From the NCBI RefSeq assembly GCF_024323335.1, contig NC_066585.1:340877346-340941345 (forward strand): 64,000 bases of DNA, written 5' to 3'. Numbering within the stretch: position 1 is the stretch's first letter; each line of letters opens with the position of its first letter. The notes beneath the pieces were generated by a model. The model was not told the DNA's origin and did no database searches. It worked only from the letters and a program-made list of their open reading frames with translations. Shown here one piece after another: positions 61,081 through 64,000 of the stretch. Source of the stretch: Lathyrus oleraceus. Taxonomy: Eukaryota > Streptophyta > Magnoliopsida > Fabales > Fabaceae. A program made the translations under genes and the position numbers.

Positions 61081-62806
61081 ATGAACAAGGAAGGAGGATT
61101 TGTCAATATACCACCTATTCTGGATGGCACCAACTATTATTACTAGAAGGCGCGTATGATGACTTTTCTAAAATCTATGGATAGCTGAACTTGGAAAGCA
61201 GTTATCAAATGTTGGGAACATCATGTGGTGCAGGACAAAGATGGGAAGGACACAACAAATATGAAGCCTGAAGAGGACTGGTCAAAGGAAGAAGATGAAT
61301 TTTCTCTTGGAATGTCCAAATCTTTGAATTCCTTGTTCAATGGAGTTGAAAAATATATTTAGGTTAATAAATACTTGTATTATGGCCAAAGATACATGGG
61401 AAATCCTCAGAACCACTCATGAAGGCACATCAAAAGTAAAAATGTCAAGACTTCAACTTCTCACTACCAAATTTTAGAATCTCATGATGAAAGATGATGA
61501 ATGTATGCATGATTTTCACATGAATATTCTTGATATTACCAATTCATCAAGTGCCTCGGGAGAGAATATGTTAGAAGAGAAGCTGGTTAGAAAAATTCTC
61601 AGATCGTTGCTTCAGAAGTTTGACATGAAGGTCACAACTATTGAAGAAGCCCAAGACATTTGCAACATGAGTGTGGATGAGCTTATTGGGTCACTCCAAA
61701 ATTTTGAATTGGCTATCAGTGATAGATCTAAAAAGAAGAACAAGAGTATAACTTTTATCTCCAATACTAAGGATCAAGAGGATCAATGTGACTTGAGGAC
61801 TGATGAAGGAATTTTTAATGTCATTGTGCTTCTCGGGAGAAAATTTAATAAGGTGTTATATAAAATGGATAGAAAGTCAAGACCTGATGTCAAGAACATG
61901 TCATTCGACATCAGTAAGAACAATGACTCTCATAGAAAAGCAAGAACAAAAGAAAAGCCCAATTAAGGAAAATGTATTCAGTGTCATGAATGTGAGGGTT
62001 TTGGTCACATTAGATCAGAATGTCCCACGTATCTCAATAAACAAAATAAGGGCTTGTCTGTTTCTTTGTCTAATGATTCTGAAGGTGAAACTGATGATGA
62101 AACTGCTAAGCATGTTGCAGCTTTCACTGGTAGATATGAATCCGATGAATTCTTGTGATGAGGATGTCTCTTATGAAGAATTGTTGCTTCCTACAAAGAG
62201 CTTTGTGTCAGAAGTGAATAGGTGTGTAAGATAGGAGAAGAGAAAAAAGAATCATAGCTCAACTACAGGCTGAAAAAGAGAAACTTTTATCTACTGTCAC
62301 TGATCTTGAAAATAAGGTAACTCTATTGTCTTTTAAACTTAAAAACATGATCAAATCCATAAGAATGTTGAACAATGGGTCTGATATGCTAGATGAAATT
62401 ATTCAAGTTGGAAAAGGGGCTGGAAACTTAAAAGGTATAGGTTTTAATTACCAATATCAAAATAAACAAGGAAAAACCTCTGTGACAAAATTTATTCCTC
62501 CAAAATAGGAGCCTAAGCCTATGATGTCTAATCATCTGCCTCAACCTCGTGCCAAACATCATAATACTCAAATTGGAGGAAAGCTATTACGCTGGAGATA
62601 TCATTAATGTGGAAAATTTAGTCAAATAAAGCCCTTCTGCTTCAAATTGTATGGCTATCCAAGGCATCCAACACAACCTAGGGTTAATTAAGTGGTGATT
62701 AAAACTAGAAGGGAGTGGATACTTAAGAATGTCATCACTAGTCTTATAGCTCACACCTCTATTAAATATTTAGCTAGAGAAGACTGGTACTTTGACAGTG
62801 GATGCT
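61081..62806 (+). pseudogene. gag: SIRE-like copia gag, decayed and truncated
   Basis: From ATG 61081 the frame gives a copia Gag N terminus (GGFINIPPILDGTNYY-like; in the window FVNIPPILDGTNYYY then TAG at 61144-61146 where Trp is usual, and TGA at 61186-61188). A 160-codon open part (61484-61966) holds the UBN2 core. A CCHC knuckle follows at about 61985-62030 (CHECEGFGHIRSEC), then a coiled region (TVTDLENKVTLLSFKLKN) and a second, damaged knuckle near 62600. The protease start WYFDSGC at 62783-62806 is cut by the Ogre-type LTR at 62807. Two knuckles and this order are typical of SIRE-type copia Gag. Confidence 0.8.
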
Positions 62807-64000
62807 TGTCGCTACCGCGAAAAATTGACCATTACGTCAAAAGAAATGACACAGAGTCGCCACCGGGTTTTATTTATTTCTAGAGAGGAAAGGTGAAATG
62901 GCCGATAAAACCCTTAAAAGAAAAGAATATATGGATAAGGATTGGTCTCACAACCAAATATGAGTTCGGAAGTCGATTACGCAAGGGGAAAGTATTAGCA
63001 CCCCTCATGTCCATGGTACTCCATGGGAACCATTTAAGTTTTCTAACATGCATAGGTATTTATCTTTAAGTTTTATCTTTATTATTAGGAAAAATGGGGA
63101 AAATAATGAGATTTTGGTTTTTTATTATTGTGCTCGCCAAGGATTGGGGCCCTTGTGCCTACGTATCATTCATCAGGGGATAAAGAATCAAAGCTCCGTA
63201 GTTCGGAGTAGAAAATGTTTGTGTGTTGGTTGATTTTACCTTGAAAAAGGGTTTTCAGAGTGATGCCCTAAGGCGCAAAAATAAGGTTTGATGAGTTGAT
63301 GTTTTTTTTAGGTTTTTTTTGAAAAGAAATGTTTTTGGTTAGAATTGCACTAAAGACTATGGGTGGAGGTGAATATTTCAAACAAACAAGCCAAGCGTCT
63401 TGTTGCCAAAATACTCAAAGTAAGGGTATGAAAGCTCTACTTACTCATTCCTTACCACTTAAGGCTCATGGCATACAATTCTAATTTTATTTTTATTGTA
63501 TTTTTTAGTTTGATTAAGAAAATGCCACTTGAAGTTGGATCAAGGGTTTATTGCTTATTGATTTTTGAATGGTGACATACATGGATATTTACAAGATAAC
63601 AAATGTGATAAATAAAGGGTCTCGTTGTAAGGTAGCCCAAGAGAAAGCCTTGTGTTTGCAAAGTGACTTATGCTAACAAGTGGATAATGGTATTAAAAGC
63701 TTGTCTCCTTACGGTAGTGCTATGAATGCCATTCTTGCAATAAAATATTGCAAGTTACAGATGAAAATCCAAGCTAGTGCATTGAGTCAAGAATTAGGGA
63801 AAGGTCCACATGCAAGGGTCCTAATTAAATCCTCAAAGTCCCACAATAGTCACAGATGAATGCATTCTTTTTATCTTTTGATTTTACCATGTTTTTGTTG
63901 TTTTTAATTATGCAATGGCAATAAGTAAATGACAATTGATAAAGGTGCATGAGAGTTTATATACATTGATAATAAGTATGATGATGGGAGATTGAAAGTG
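62807..64000 (-). repeat. Ogre-type LTR G, runs off the window
   Basis: It starts on the plus strand with TGTCGCTACCGCG, then 'cagagtcgccaccgggtttt', 'aagtattagcacccctcatg' and the TACGTA module (63157-63204). It is inserted in the copia protease codons. Left-flank ATGCT (62802-62806) is the expected target duplication, whose partner is outside. No PBS lies on its left, so it is a 3' LTR or solo LTR. Confidence 0.72.

Overview
This window is plant nuclear DNA and consists almost entirely of nested LTR retrotransposons. I recognise no intact host gene, tRNA or rRNA. The main element is a very large Tat-lineage Ty3/gypsy element of the Ogre type: LTRs of about 5 kb, an extra ORF1 ahead of gag, a probable intron between protease and reverse transcriptase, and a second RNase H. 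That combination, with legume-style LTR ends (TGTAAGACCCC, TGTCATACC), points to a legume, most likely tribe Fabeae (pea, vetch, lentil or faba bean type). The tribe is inferred, not proven.

Layout, left to right. 1-2341: part of an Ogre-type LTR, cut by an Athila-like LTR and 3' UTR (2342-3974). 3975-37340: the Ogre element on the minus strand, about 23 kb after removing three later insertions. Its 3' LTR (3975-15796) holds Copia-1 (4194-11078). Its gag-pro is split by an Athila-like solo LTR (24451-25841). Its 5' LTR (30565-37340) holds a chromovirus-like solo LTR (31707-33481) with a perfect TATAT target duplication. 37341-43147: a repeated Ogre 3' tail, more Athila-like 3' UTR, and a second Ogre-type LTR in plus orientation with a 161-bp AT microsatellite. 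43148-47976: a SIRE-like copia LTR fragment and a third Ogre-type LTR. 48240-50043: a broken plus-strand coiled-coil gene of unknown identity. 50070-58661: an old copia LTR split by the younger Copia-2 (50754-57792, TSD TTAAT). 59434-64000: two more Ogre-type LTR pieces around a SIRE-like copia with a decayed gag.

Nothing here looks able to transpose by itself. The Ogre frames carry many stops, and one integrase catalytic Asp is Asn. Copia-1 and Copia-2 lack most of pol but have similar LTR pairs, so they probably moved with enzymes supplied in trans. Order of events from nesting: Ogre-type and Athila-like hosts are oldest, then the central Ogre, then Copia-1 and the solo LTRs. Copia-2 is young by LTR similarity.

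The most interesting signals are non-coding. Several unrelated elements carry arrays of short CG-containing palindromes in LTRs or untranslated leaders. One array, built on GTTAACCGGTTAAC in pairs 21-22 bp apart, occurs in both the Copia-1 leader and the chromovirus-like LTR. Ogre-type LTRs share a TACGTA inverted-repeat module at a fixed distance of about 340-440 bp from the LTR 3' end. Copia-2 has lost its primer-binding site and carries there a perfect 50-bp copy of its own outer flank.
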